A stretch of DNA of 29,344 nucleotides, from the IMG/VR virus record IMGVR_UViG_3300006919_000287, positions 1-29,344 of that record. One strand, written 5' to 3'. This DNA is from a virus. Below, piece by piece: positions 1 through 6,751 of the stretch. Numbering within the stretch: position 1 is the first letter of the stretch; the number at the start of each line of letters is the position of its first letter. The position numbers and the translations under genes are program-made. Under the pieces are notes generated by a model. The model was not told the origin of the DNA. It made no database searches and saw only the letters and a list, made by a program, of their open reading frames with translations.

Positions 1-771
1 AATACGCATACGTTCTGAGCCATTAGTTCTAAGCTGCATAGAATTGTCAGCATTATTGTAAGCAATAGAACCTGCATCGTTATCTGCTTCGTCTCCTAAT
101 CTTAATTCGCATTCTCCAAGACCGTCTGATGACGTTATAAAAATATATCTATTACTTGCTCCGTCAATAGTTAATGAACTTGCATTAATTGTACCGTTTA
201 CATCTAAAGCAGAGGTGGGACTACTCGTACCAATACCTACATTACCACTTGAATCAAGTGTCATAGCAGTAACACCTGCAGGCTTAAATGTAATAGGTTT
301 AAATAAGTTTGTTTCAATAGCAAAACCTGTAGCATCATTACCAACCCAAGAGGCGAAAGCATTGTTTTGTATTTTTAATCTACTATTATCAGCAGCTTTG
401 TAAACTTCTAATATTTCAGTAGGATTAGAATTATTAATACCAACACCTGTACCATTATCAGTAACAATACTATTTCCTATTGTGTCTGAGTCTGTAAACT
501 TAGGTAATTTATTTGCAGTACCGCTTCCGTCTACATAACCTGCACCGTTTATTAATTGGTTGTTGTTGGTTATTGTGTTGGTAATTGTAACATTCCCCGT
601 TGCGGTGTCTACGCTTATACCATCCCCTGCTATAATAGAATTGACCTCGCCTTGACTTTCATCGTTGTAAAGTTCTGTAAAGTTACTGTTTACTTTATCA
701 AATGCGATTCTTAACGGGTCACCTGTGCCATCGTTTGCACTTGCACCTATGTTTATTGTTTGTTGAGCCAT
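1..771 (-). CDS. Tail fibre protein, 3' end outside window
   Basis: The reading frame is open for 257 codons from ATG at 771 to the window edge, so the C-terminus is missing. The N-terminus (MAQQTINIGASANDGTGDP, then FDKVNSNFTELY) is the short conserved start of many phage fibres that attach to the tail tip. Further on, the shaft has two copies of the VGI(G/N)-x-SNP/SSP...LEVY/LDVNG pattern (about residues 113-125 and 198-216), typical of beta-solenoid fibres. The final residues (NGSERMRI) usually lead into another such repeat and often an S74 chaperone of endosialidase domain, which would lie beyond the edge. It would bind the host surface and set host range. Like the tail-tip gene, it lacks GATC sites, unlike the rest of the window. 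Confidence 0.85.
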   Translation of the reverse strand, partial: MAQQTINIGASANDGTGDPLRIAFDKVNSNFTELYNDESQGEVNSIIAGDGISVDTATGNVTITNTITNNNQLINGAGYVDGSGTANKLPKFTDSDTIGNSIVTDNGTGVGINNSNPTEILEVYKAADNSRLKIQNNAFASWVGNDATGFAIETNLFKPITFKPAGVTAMTLDSSGNVGIGTSSPTSALDVNGTINASSLTIDGASNRYIFITSSDGLGECELRLGDEADNDAGSIAYNNADNSMQLRTNGSERMRI

Positions 772-774
772 TTT

Positions 775-984
775 TTAATATATTGTTTTATCTGCGGTTA
801 TATAAGTAACATCTGATGTTTCCATTGTTGTATCTACTCTTAGCCAGCTACCATCTATGTCAAAAGGATATGCTATACCCCAACCATTTGCTTCGTTTAC
901 ATTCCCCCACCAAGTCTCTTGTACATATTCGGTGCTTTTAACACCAAAAAAATTAAGAACTAAGTTTAAAAGGTTTTTTAACAT
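775..984 (-). CDS. Small hypothetical virion-region protein, 69 aa
   Basis: I do not recognise a family. The first 14 residues are hydrophobic (MLKNLLNLVLNFFG) and could be a short membrane or packing helix. The rest is polar and rich in aromatic residues (ETWWGNV, NGWGIAYPF, DGSWLRVD). It ends 3 bases before the fibre start, which suggests co-translation with it. Its start overlaps the end of a 34-codon frame at 953-1057. The WW/GW pattern looks like a surface-exposed beta protein, but this is only an impression. Confidence 0.6.
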   Translation of the reverse strand: MLKNLLNLVLNFFGVKSTEYVQETWWGNVNEANGWGIAYPFDIDGSWLRVDTTMETSDVTYITADKTIY

Positions 985-1057
985 CTTTTTGCTTTTCTAG
1001 GTATTTTTTAAGTTTTTTGAGGTTCACCTCTTTTGGTTTATACTTTACAGTACCCAT
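953..1057 (-). CDS. Possible very short basic protein, 34 aa
   Basis: An ATG at 1057 lies 13 bases inside the end of the connector gene and opens a 34-codon frame (starts MGTVKYKPKEVNLKKL, ends KPFKLSS). It fills the gap between the connector gene and the 69-aa gene, overlapping each. About one third of the residues are lysine and the centre looks helical. The tight overlap with both neighbours and the even composition favour a real gene, but at this length chance cannot be excluded. Confidence 0.45.
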   Translation of the reverse strand: MGTVKYKPKEVNLKKLKKYLEKQKDVKKPFKLSS

Positions 1058-1545
1058 CCCTGAAATGTTGCGTCGTGATCTGGGTGAATATCATCATTCG
1101 TATTGCTAGTGTACTCAGGGAATTTAGATTGGTTAAAACTCATATGATCTATAAATCTCCTTGTATAATACTCCGCAATGTCTCTCTCTCTTCCTACTAA
1201 GTAATCCACCTCTTCCTTTGTAGCAGTTTCTGAGTTCTCACTTGTATGCTTATATATTCCTCCGTTCTTAATAGAATACGCTGCAAACGGCAAATAGTCC
1301 ACCATAGCGAAATGAATAAGCATAGGCTGAACGTAACTATTAACTAGTGACAAATAATCTCCTGATAAAGTCCCTGCGATAATATCTGCAGAAATCTTAT
1401 TATATAAATCAGTTCCTAGATAGTTTTTTATATGTATCTCCTGAGCGATCTTAATAAACTGTATAAATTTATCAGTATCTACATTACCATCTAGTATGCT
1501 GTTTTTGACTAAGTCTGTTCTCGATATAAATAATGCTGTTGCCAT
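1045..1545 (-). CDS. Head-tail connector/adaptor-like protein (DUF6712-like), 166 aa
   Basis: This gene follows the portal gene directly. The N-terminal half is helical with the pattern SRTDL...LDGNVDTDKF...IKIAQEIHIKNYLGTDLY, followed by two more helices. That resembles the small all-alpha head completion proteins, and in Bacteroidota phages the DUF6712 family. Such proteins sit below the portal ring and prepare the head for tail joining. The C-terminal 40 residues are polar and probably extended. The family name is from memory. The position next to the portal supports the role. Confidence 0.65.
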   Translation of the reverse strand: MATALFISRTDLVKNSILDGNVDTDKFIQFIKIAQEIHIKNYLGTDLYNKISADIIAGTLSGDYLSLVNSYVQPMLIHFAMVDYLPFAAYSIKNGGIYKHTSENSETATKEEVDYLVGRERDIAEYYTRRFIDHMSFNQSKFPEYTSNTNDDIHPDHDATFQGWVL

Positions 1546-3324
1546 CTATCCTCTTGGTTTTAAAAATCCCTCGTTTGGCATATCAGTAGGTCTTTTAGCT
1601 ACTAAAGGATCATTTGTTTCAGGAGTAAATCCCTCTCTTCTTGCTTGGTTTACACTCACCTCTGCTCTAGGGTTTGTTGTATCAGGATTAACACCCTTAG
1701 CCATATACGTTTTTCTCATCCAAAAATGGTGGCAAGATCCTCCTCCTTTGTAAAGCCATAAATCATATGTATCAGCACCATTAGGTCCCCAGCCTGCATT
1801 TACTGCCTTTTGAGACATCTGTTGAATATCCTCTTTCCTATAAATCTTTTTAGCTGCAACCATTTTTTTGCAAAAATCTCTCGATACGTTCTCTCCATTT
1901 TTAACTGTTTCTTGTAAAGGTGCGTATTGGTATCTTACTTTAAATCTAAGATCTCCTGCTTCTCCATCTTGCTCACTCTTAGCATTAGGTCTTGCTGATC
2001 CTGTACTTGCCAATCCTAGCATTTTATCTAAAGCCTCCTCCTGATCATAATCTACCGGTCTCTCATCTACTAACTCCCATTCATCTAGATTCTCATCCTC
2101 TCCAAAGTCAGCCATAAAATCTGCTAACTCAGCATCTACCTTAGGTTTATCACTTGACATTTTAACACCTGTCTCCTCTTCTCTCGTATCTTTATCGATC
2201 ACATTATCTAACTCTGTAAACTCTAAAGGTTGTAAGGTCTTAAAATATAGATTTAAAGCGATTTTATTGTAAGCAAGTACTTGATCAAAGGCATCTATTA
2301 AAAGTGTCTGAAATGGTCTAATAACAGTGTTATCCATTAAAGTGGAAGCCGTCTTTATCTCATCTGCATTATTTCCTAGTCCTGAGTTATCTTTTATTCC
2401 TAATAACATAGGAGAAACAACTCTATGAGATACCATTATTTTCTTACTACTCTCATCAGATAAAAACTGATATTGTTGGTGAGCATCTGATAATTGTACA
2501 GGCTCAATACTTGCAGCAGTTTCTGTGTTATCATTAAAAGAAAGTATAAACTTCCCTGAATTACTAGATCCTGCAAACTTCTGATGTATCTTGTTTTCTA
2601 TTAACTGTCTCTCTTCCTCATTAGGAACCCCATTGTTGAAGTTTATTAGCATCGATGGTGCTAGACCATTCATAATATTATTAAGGTGATAATTTGAGAT
2701 CTCTTCCTCTAATTCAGCATACTGTAATCCTCCCTGATAATCCACAGGAGAATAGTAATAGAATCCTGCTCTGTAAGGTTTTACGAATAATATCTCTATA
2801 GCCTCTTTAGAATATCCAAATGCAGGTATTCTTTTAGGCTCATCTGAGGGTTTTATCTTTGTCCAATCTTTAAAATAGTAATATCCCTCAATATCTCCCT
2901 CTTCATTGCATTTTTCTGCTCTTAAAGTCTCCACAGGAAAGTGCTCTACTTGTACAATCTTAGACCTATCCTTAGAATAAATCACTTGCATTGCACATCC
3001 TCCCATTAATTTAAGATCATATACTAATTTTCTGACACAATCCTTAGTGAATAAGGTCATCATTTGTGCATACTGATCAGGCTTTCTGTTAGAATCCGTA
3101 GCATCTAATCCTTTTCCAAAGATCATTTCTGAAATTCCATTCACAATAGCATTGTTTGTAGGACTTCCATTGTATCTATCTATCAGATATTGGTAGTAAT
3201 TATTATCTGCTCCATAGGAAACGTAATCTTTACCTCGAACCTCTGATACTTTAGGAGATGTATAAGTGCTTAAATTTACCACCCTAACATCACTAGAGTT
3301 TTTTATAATAGGTTTCTTTTTCAT
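1546..3324 (-). CDS. Portal protein with C-terminal extension, 592 aa
   Basis: This should be the dodecameric vertex protein through which DNA enters and leaves the head. Portal features seen: an N-terminal section with NNYYQYLIDRYNGSPTNNAIV and ISEMIFGKGL, a wing/stem region with repeated short helices, and the segment SSKKIMVSHRVVSPMLLGI followed by GLGNNADEIKTASTLMDN, which matches portal stem sequences. From about residue 458 there is an extra module (RFKVRYQYAP, then SRDFCKKM, KEDIQQM, YDLWLYKGGGSCHHFWMRKT), which is not part of a typical portal. The last 40 residues are Pro/Asn-rich. Start at 3324 overlaps the preceding stop by 4 bases (ATGA), so translation is probably coupled. Known portals are usually 400-520 residues, so the extra length fits the appended module. 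Confidence 0.85.
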   Translation of the reverse strand: MKKKPIIKNSSDVRVVNLSTYTSPKVSEVRGKDYVSYGADNNYYQYLIDRYNGSPTNNAIVNGISEMIFGKGLDATDSNRKPDQYAQMMTLFTKDCVRKLVYDLKLMGGCAMQVIYSKDRSKIVQVEHFPVETLRAEKCNEEGDIEGYYYFKDWTKIKPSDEPKRIPAFGYSKEAIEILFVKPYRAGFYYYSPVDYQGGLQYAELEEEISNYHLNNIMNGLAPSMLINFNNGVPNEEERQLIENKIHQKFAGSSNSGKFILSFNDNTETAASIEPVQLSDAHQQYQFLSDESSKKIMVSHRVVSPMLLGIKDNSGLGNNADEIKTASTLMDNTVIRPFQTLLIDAFDQVLAYNKIALNLYFKTLQPLEFTELDNVIDKDTREEETGVKMSSDKPKVDAELADFMADFGEDENLDEWELVDERPVDYDQEEALDKMLGLASTGSARPNAKSEQDGEAGDLRFKVRYQYAPLQETVKNGENVSRDFCKKMVAAKKIYRKEDIQQMSQKAVNAGWGPNGADTYDLWLYKGGGSCHHFWMRKTYMAKGVNPDTTNPRAEVSVNQARREGFTPETNDPLVAKRPTDMPNEGFLKPRG

Positions 3325-3668
3325 AATATTATGTAGTCATTATCAAAACTGTTCTCTGTGGTATATTCACCCTCATTAACAGAGTAATAGTCATTTGTTT
3401 CTTGGTCAATATCCTGATCTGTGCAAAATATTTTATCTCTATATACGATCTCTCCTGATATTTCTATCCTGAAATCATAATATCTACCCTCTGTTAAAGA
3501 GAAACTATGCTCTAGGCTCATATATTCACCTGTCTTGCCCAAAGAAACTACATTACTTGTCTCTGTATTTGTACTGTCATCTCTCAAAATTAATGTACCG
3601 TCTAATCCATAGGATCTTGGTATCATTAGTATTGTCTGAGGATCTGTACTTGTAGTTAAGTGTTTCAT
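3321..3668 (-). CDS. Hypothetical structural-region protein, 115 aa
   Basis: I do not recognise a named family. The sequence is polar and beta-rich (GTLILRDDSTNTE, LTEGRYYDFRIEISGEIVYRDKIFCT), with an acidic Asn/Tyr/Glu-rich tail. It lies between the tail tube gene and the portal gene and overlaps the portal start by 4 bases. The gene follows a terminator and is immediately preceded by the ACGTTATAT motif, so it is probably the first gene of the portal transcription unit. Small beta proteins here often are head or tail completion factors. That is inference only. Confidence 0.6.
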   Translation of the reverse strand: MKHLTTSTDPQTILMIPRSYGLDGTLILRDDSTNTETSNVVSLGKTGEYMSLEHSFSLTEGRYYDFRIEISGEIVYRDKIFCTDQDIDQETNDYYSVNEGEYTTENSFDNDYIIL

Positions 3669-3672
3669 ATAT

Positions 3673-3701
3673 ATATAACGTAATAAATTCCCATTTTTGT
3701 A
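3673..3701 (-). promoter_or_regulatory. ACGTTATAT motif, candidate late promoter 1
   Basis: Read on the minus strand, TACAAAA at 3701-3695 is followed 13 bases later by ACGTTATAT (3681-3673), which runs almost into the ATG at 3668. It lies just after a terminator, where a new promoter is needed. The same bipartite pattern occurs at 7760-7788 and 16370-16399. Confidence 0.55.
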
Positions 3702-3709
3702 CTTAAAAC

Positions 3710-3739
3710 AAAAAAAAACCCCACCGATTATGGTAGGGT
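3710..3739 (-). terminator. Rho-independent terminator after tail tube gene
   Basis: On the minus strand an 8-bp stem (ACCCTACC/GGTGGGGT, one G-T pair) with a 6-base loop is followed by a run of nine T. It sits 28 bases after the tail tube stop codon. Confidence 0.85.
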
Positions 3740-3766
3740 CTATTTTATAGAACGATATTATCCTAA

Positions 3767-4282
3767 TTAAGCAGTAGGATCAATGTCAGTTCCACCTGTA
3801 GTAGGAGCATCACAAAAGAAAGGCGGTGCAGTCTCCTGAGCAGTTAATGTCAATGTAAATCCCGAAAGATCTCCCATTGCAGCACCGGTTACTATTGTAC
3901 CTCCTGAAACTTCTGCTCCGTGGTCTTTACCTACTAAGAAAAAGTTTCCATTGTTATCTTCAATCACTACCTGAGGTCTCCCTGCAGCTAATAATTTAAT
4001 CTCTTCCTGAGTTGCACTATCTAAGAAAGTGAATGTTGCATTTAAAGTAGATTCGTAGAAAGTAGTACCATTCTCACGAGATGAGTTGATAGCAGTCTCT
4101 AAACTAGAATTTCCTTTAATTTCATATTTGTAGAATGTCTCTGTATCGTCAAAGGTAATAACCCCTGCACTCGGTGATAAGGCAGCAATATCTGCATCGT
4201 AATTTGAGAAGTAGATGTTTTTAAGTCCACCTACTGCACTCTTACAAGGCAATACTCTCCCTTTTGCTATTGAACAAGCCAT
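3767..4282 (-). CDS. Probable major tail tube protein, 171 aa
   Basis: The size and beta-rich sequence fit a siphovirus tail tube subunit. Supporting pieces are SSRENGTTFYESTLNATFTF, a helix with QEEIKLLAAGRPQVV, then EDNNGNFFLVG and GDLSGFTLTLTAQE. This order (strand pair, helix, 'DNNG' hairpin, 'G.tltl..qE' strand) is seen in several tail tube proteins of Bacteroidota phages and the wider gpV-like fold. The gene stands alone between two strong terminators, next to the capsid gene, as expected of a second highly expressed virion protein. A head decoration protein is the main alternative. Confidence 0.6.
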   Translation of the reverse strand: MACSIAKGRVLPCKSAVGGLKNIYFSNYDADIAALSPSAGVITFDDTETFYKYEIKGNSSLETAINSSRENGTTFYESTLNATFTFLDSATQEEIKLLAAGRPQVVIEDNNGNFFLVGKDHGAEVSGGTIVTGAAMGDLSGFTLTLTAQETAPPFFCDAPTTGGTDIDPTA

Positions 4283-4307
4283 ATATTTAAGGTTTTTTTA
4301 GATTAAT

Positions 4308-4351
4308 AAAAAAAGGGCAGGCAGGTCTTATATGGACTTACCTACCCCTTT
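4308..4351 (-). terminator. Strong terminator after major capsid gene
   Basis: On the minus strand a 17-bp stem with one mismatch (GGGGTAGGTAAGTC pairing with GACCTGCCTGCCC, extended by A-T pairs) closes a 7-base loop and runs into a T tract. It is the strongest hairpin I found in the window and starts 18 bases after the capsid stop. Confidence 0.9.
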
Positions 4352-4368
4352 AGTTTGTTTATTTTAGA

Positions 4369-5304
4369 TTATGCAGGTGTGTAAAGAACGATATCGCTTC
4401 CGATTCCGTACTCAACTCCACTTGTAAAGCGCATTATCACACGAACATTTTGAGATCCGTCAAGGTCTCCCATATCTAGGACTTTAACCTCGTTGTGGTC
4501 AGAAAGTAATCCTGTTCCGAAAAATAAGTTAGATTTCTCAGCAGCTACCATATAATTGTCAGCTAATCCATTTGCAACAAAGATTTTTACACCATCAAAA
4601 GATAATGCTCCGTTGTTCCACCATTGAGTTCCTTCGTTGTTTACACCATTTGCACCTAATCCTGCAGCAGCGAATCCTCCTAATGCTCTTACATAGGCTC
4701 TAGCTACGTTTTGAGATACATATAAGTAAAGATCTTCTTTTCCGTATAATGCAGATGGAATAGCATCTACTACTTTGCCCATCTCAGCGATTACGTTAGT
4801 AGCGTTAACTGTTGTTCCAACAACATCAATTACAGTAGCATCAGCAGTCATTTTAGTAACTAATCCATCAAATTCACCTGCATTAGCATTAACACCTTTC
4901 CAAATGTTGTTTTCAGTTTTCTCAGCAACTAATCCTGCAACGTGTGCAACTAAGAAATCAGAGAAAGCAGGAGGTAAAGAATCAAATGCAGATACACCCA
5001 TTTGTACGGCTTCCCAATCTGATCTGAAGTCTTTTTTACATAATTCAAGGTTCACTTGGAACTCCTCTGGTTGTAAGATTCTCTCAGTTAATGTTACTTC
5101 AGCAGTATCTGTGAAATCACAAGATCCGTCTTTGATTACGTTAGCATCAGTAGCCATCTTTTTGATAACCTCTTTGTACTTAACGTTTGGTTTAATAGTG
5201 ATACCTCCATTGTTTAGGGTAGCACCTGATAATAATGCTGCAGCGATATATTCTCTCGAAAATTCACCAGCATATGTAGTTGTAATGTCAGTAGTTGTAG
5301 CCAT
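4369..5304 (-). CDS. Major capsid protein, 311 aa
   Basis: The length, position after the scaffold gene and sequence fit a HK97-fold capsid protein. The start is Thr/Ala-rich (MATTTDITTTYAGEF) and is followed by segments typical of these proteins: KPNVKYKEVIKKM, the conserved LTERILQPEEFQVNLELCKK stretch, a helix ending WEAVQMGVSAFDSLPPAFSD (spine-helix region), and late beta strands SFDGVKIFVANGLADNYMV and VRVIMRFTSGVEYGIGSDIV. No long N-terminal delta domain is present, in line with a separate scaffold gene. A very strong terminator follows, and no clear promoter lies in the 19-base gap upstream. It should be the most abundant virion protein. Confidence 0.85.
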   Translation of the reverse strand: MATTTDITTTYAGEFSREYIAAALLSGATLNNGGITIKPNVKYKEVIKKMATDANVIKDGSCDFTDTAEVTLTERILQPEEFQVNLELCKKDFRSDWEAVQMGVSAFDSLPPAFSDFLVAHVAGLVAEKTENNIWKGVNANAGEFDGLVTKMTADATVIDVVGTTVNATNVIAEMGKVVDAIPSALYGKEDLYLYVSQNVARAYVRALGGFAAAGLGANGVNNEGTQWWNNGALSFDGVKIFVANGLADNYMVAAEKSNLFFGTGLLSDHNEVKVLDMGDLDGSQNVRVIMRFTSGVEYGIGSDIVLYTPA

Positions 5305-5323
5305 TTTTTAAATGTTTTTTTAT

Positions 5324-5941
5324 TTATTTTTTAATGTTTGCAATTCTTGCGAATACTGTGTCTCTTGTAGACATTGGTCTGTTTTTTCCTAATACCATTT
5401 TCTTGGTCTCACTTCCTGCTTCAGGACTATGCTTTAAAGGTTGAGCAGCAGGCTGAGAAGATAATTCCTCTTTTACTTGTTCCTCAACTTCTTTCTGAGT
5501 AGATAATTGAGTTTTTAACTCGGCAATCTCATTCTGTAATTTCTCAATTTCGCTAAAGAAAGTTTCCTTGCTTACTGATTCGATTACTTTTTTAGGTTGA
5601 GATACCTCAGCTTCCGCTTCAACTTCTACCTCTTCGTTAGATGCTTCCTCTTCCATAGGTGCATCCATTTCTTTGATCTCTTTAATGATACCCTCAGCTT
5701 CCACAACTAAGATCATTCCATCCTCTAAAGAATATTCACCAACAGGTAAGGCAATTCTGTCCTCTTCTGTTACGATAAATACTTCAGCTTCAGGAGTAAA
5801 CTCTTCTGCTTCGATAATAGTACCATTCTCTAGGGTCATTTGAGCCAATTTGATTTCCTGTACAGTATCTTGTACATCCTCTGATAACTCAATCCCTAGT
5901 ACGCTTTTGATTTCTTTTAGCATTTCTAATGGATTTTTCAT
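5324..5941 (-). CDS. Probable head scaffolding protein, 205 aa
   Basis: This acidic, low-complexity protein sits directly upstream of the capsid gene. Residues 1-85 hold a small beta domain with the pattern TLENGTIIEAEEF...VFIVTEEDRIALPVGEYSLEDG. Residues 90-115 are almost all Glu/Ala/Val. Residues 125-165 form a coiled coil (FFSEIEKLQNEIAELKTQL). The end is basic with a few Lys/Arg (NRPMSTRDTVFARI). Acidic coiled-coil body with a basic capsid-binding tail is the usual design of scaffolds, which fill the procapsid and are removed by the protease (6751-7755). The small beta domain is often found beside XkdF-like proteases (from memory). Confidence 0.7.
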   Translation of the reverse strand: MKNPLEMLKEIKSVLGIELSEDVQDTVQEIKLAQMTLENGTIIEAEEFTPEAEVFIVTEEDRIALPVGEYSLEDGMILVVEAEGIIKEIKEMDAPMEEEASNEEVEVEAEAEVSQPKKVIESVSKETFFSEIEKLQNEIAELKTQLSTQKEVEEQVKEELSSQPAAQPLKHSPEAGSETKKMVLGKNRPMSTRDTVFARIANIKK

Positions 5942-5945
5942 ATTT

Positions 5946-5954
5946 ATATAACGG
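5946..5954 (-). promoter_or_regulatory. CCGTTATAT variant of the repeated motif, site 2
   Basis: CCGTTATAT on the minus strand ends 4 bases before the scaffold start codon at 5941. It differs from the other four copies in the first base, and the upstream TACNAAA element is not at the usual distance. Confidence 0.4.
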
Positions 5955-5982
5955 TTAATAATTATTATTTTGCATTTTCGTA

Positions 5983-6132
5983 TTAACTTTTTCTGTAAAT
6001 ACTACCAATTCCCTGAGCCCATAGTGATCCATCGCAACAATCTCTAGAATAAGTATTGGTTTCTTTACAGTAACACGCTCTAGAACTTCCTTTAGGACTT
6101 GTGTAACTCGGTATCTTGTCATCTTTAAGCAT
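5983..6132 (-). CDS. Cys-rich small virion-region protein, 49 aa
   Basis: The frame opens at ATG 6132, inside the last codons of the upstream gene (8-base overlap), and ends at TAA 5983-5985. The protein begins MLKDDKIPSYTSPKG and contains RACYC, then SRDCCDGSLWAQGIGSIY. A longer frame on the same strand (5955-6206) covers this place but overlaps the upstream gene by 82 bases and has no sensible composition. The 49-residue frame fits the gene spacing and carries four cysteines (residues 20, 22, 32, 33). I recall similar CxC...CCDGSLxAQGIG proteins in other Bacteroidota phages, always near head genes. Function unknown; metal binding or a virion clamp is possible. Confidence 0.7.
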   Translation of the reverse strand: MLKDDKIPSYTSPKGSSRACYCKETNTYSRDCCDGSLWAQGIGSIYRKS

Positions 6133-6751
6133 AACTCTGTGTTTTTTGTATAAAGTAAACTATATCCCATATCTGAGCAGCACCGCCTGTTGCTACAATT
6201 TTCCAATTAGATCCATTATCTACAAAGTTTTGATCTGCATAGTATTGGAATACTTGGTGGAACTCGTGTGCTACGTCATTACCTTTTGGAAATGGTATAT
6301 CTACTCCTACTCTCTCATATGGAGTTCCATTTGTAGCATCTAACTGTAACCTCAAATATGTCTGATTAGCGTTAGGTGCTGAACACTTAAAAACAATAGT
6401 CATTAAATAAACATCATTTAGATTGTCTGCTAATACTTTCCTAGTAGATCCATTGTAATAATCTATTCCCTCGTAACTTCTATAAACACTTGCAGCATTG
6501 TTTGGCATCTCAATAGATATATCAGCCGCTAAAGTCAATTTGCTAGCCTCTGTGAAAGCACCATCATCATATCTAGTCCATCCTAATCCTGATCCTGCTC
6601 CTGACTGAGGATGTAATTTAATCCACTCTCCATTGTACACAGTCCATACTCCTGATTCAGTAGTTACGAACGCTCCCTCTTCAATCTTGTAGCTATTTCT
6701 GATCTGATCAGTATCTACATCTACCTGTACTTTATATGATGTATTTCTCAT
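6125..6751 (-). CDS. Beta-rich virion protein, possibly head fibre or decoration, 208 aa
   Basis: No family recognised with certainty. Residues 1-60 hold short beta strands (NTSYKVQVDVDTDQI, GVWTVYNGEWIKLHP). From about residue 75 a jelly-roll-like domain follows (LAADISIEMPNNAASVYRSY, LMTIVFKCSAPN, VGVDIPFPKGND, WDIVYFIQKT). That domain type is common in short head fibres and base-plate decorations. It lies between the protease and scaffold genes and is linked to both by overlaps (TAATG at 6751, 8-base overlap at 6132), so it is likely made with the head proteins. A minor tail protein is an alternative. Confidence 0.6.
   Translation of the reverse strand: MRNTSYKVQVDVDTDQIRNSYKIEEGAFVTTESGVWTVYNGEWIKLHPQSGAGSGLGWTRYDDGAFTEASKLTLAADISIEMPNNAASVYRSYEGIDYYNGSTRKVLADNLNDVYLMTIVFKCSAPNANQTYLRLQLDATNGTPYERVGVDIPFPKGNDVAHEFHQVFQYYADQNFVDNGSNWKIVATGGAAQIWDIVYFIQKTQSYA

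Noticed and set aside
1496-1753. 85-codon plus-strand frame across the connector/portal junction
   Set aside because: Opposes two supported genes and shows no domain.
4775-5311. 178-codon plus-strand frame opposite the capsid gene
   Set aside because: It is antisense to a well-supported capsid gene, Ser/Thr/Pro/Val-biased like a shadow frame, and no plus-strand gene is supported elsewhere.
5955-6206. 83-codon minus-strand frame (MENCSNRRCC...)
   Set aside because: It overlaps the upstream gene by 82 bases, and a 49-codon frame at 5983-6132 has better spacing and a recognisable motif.
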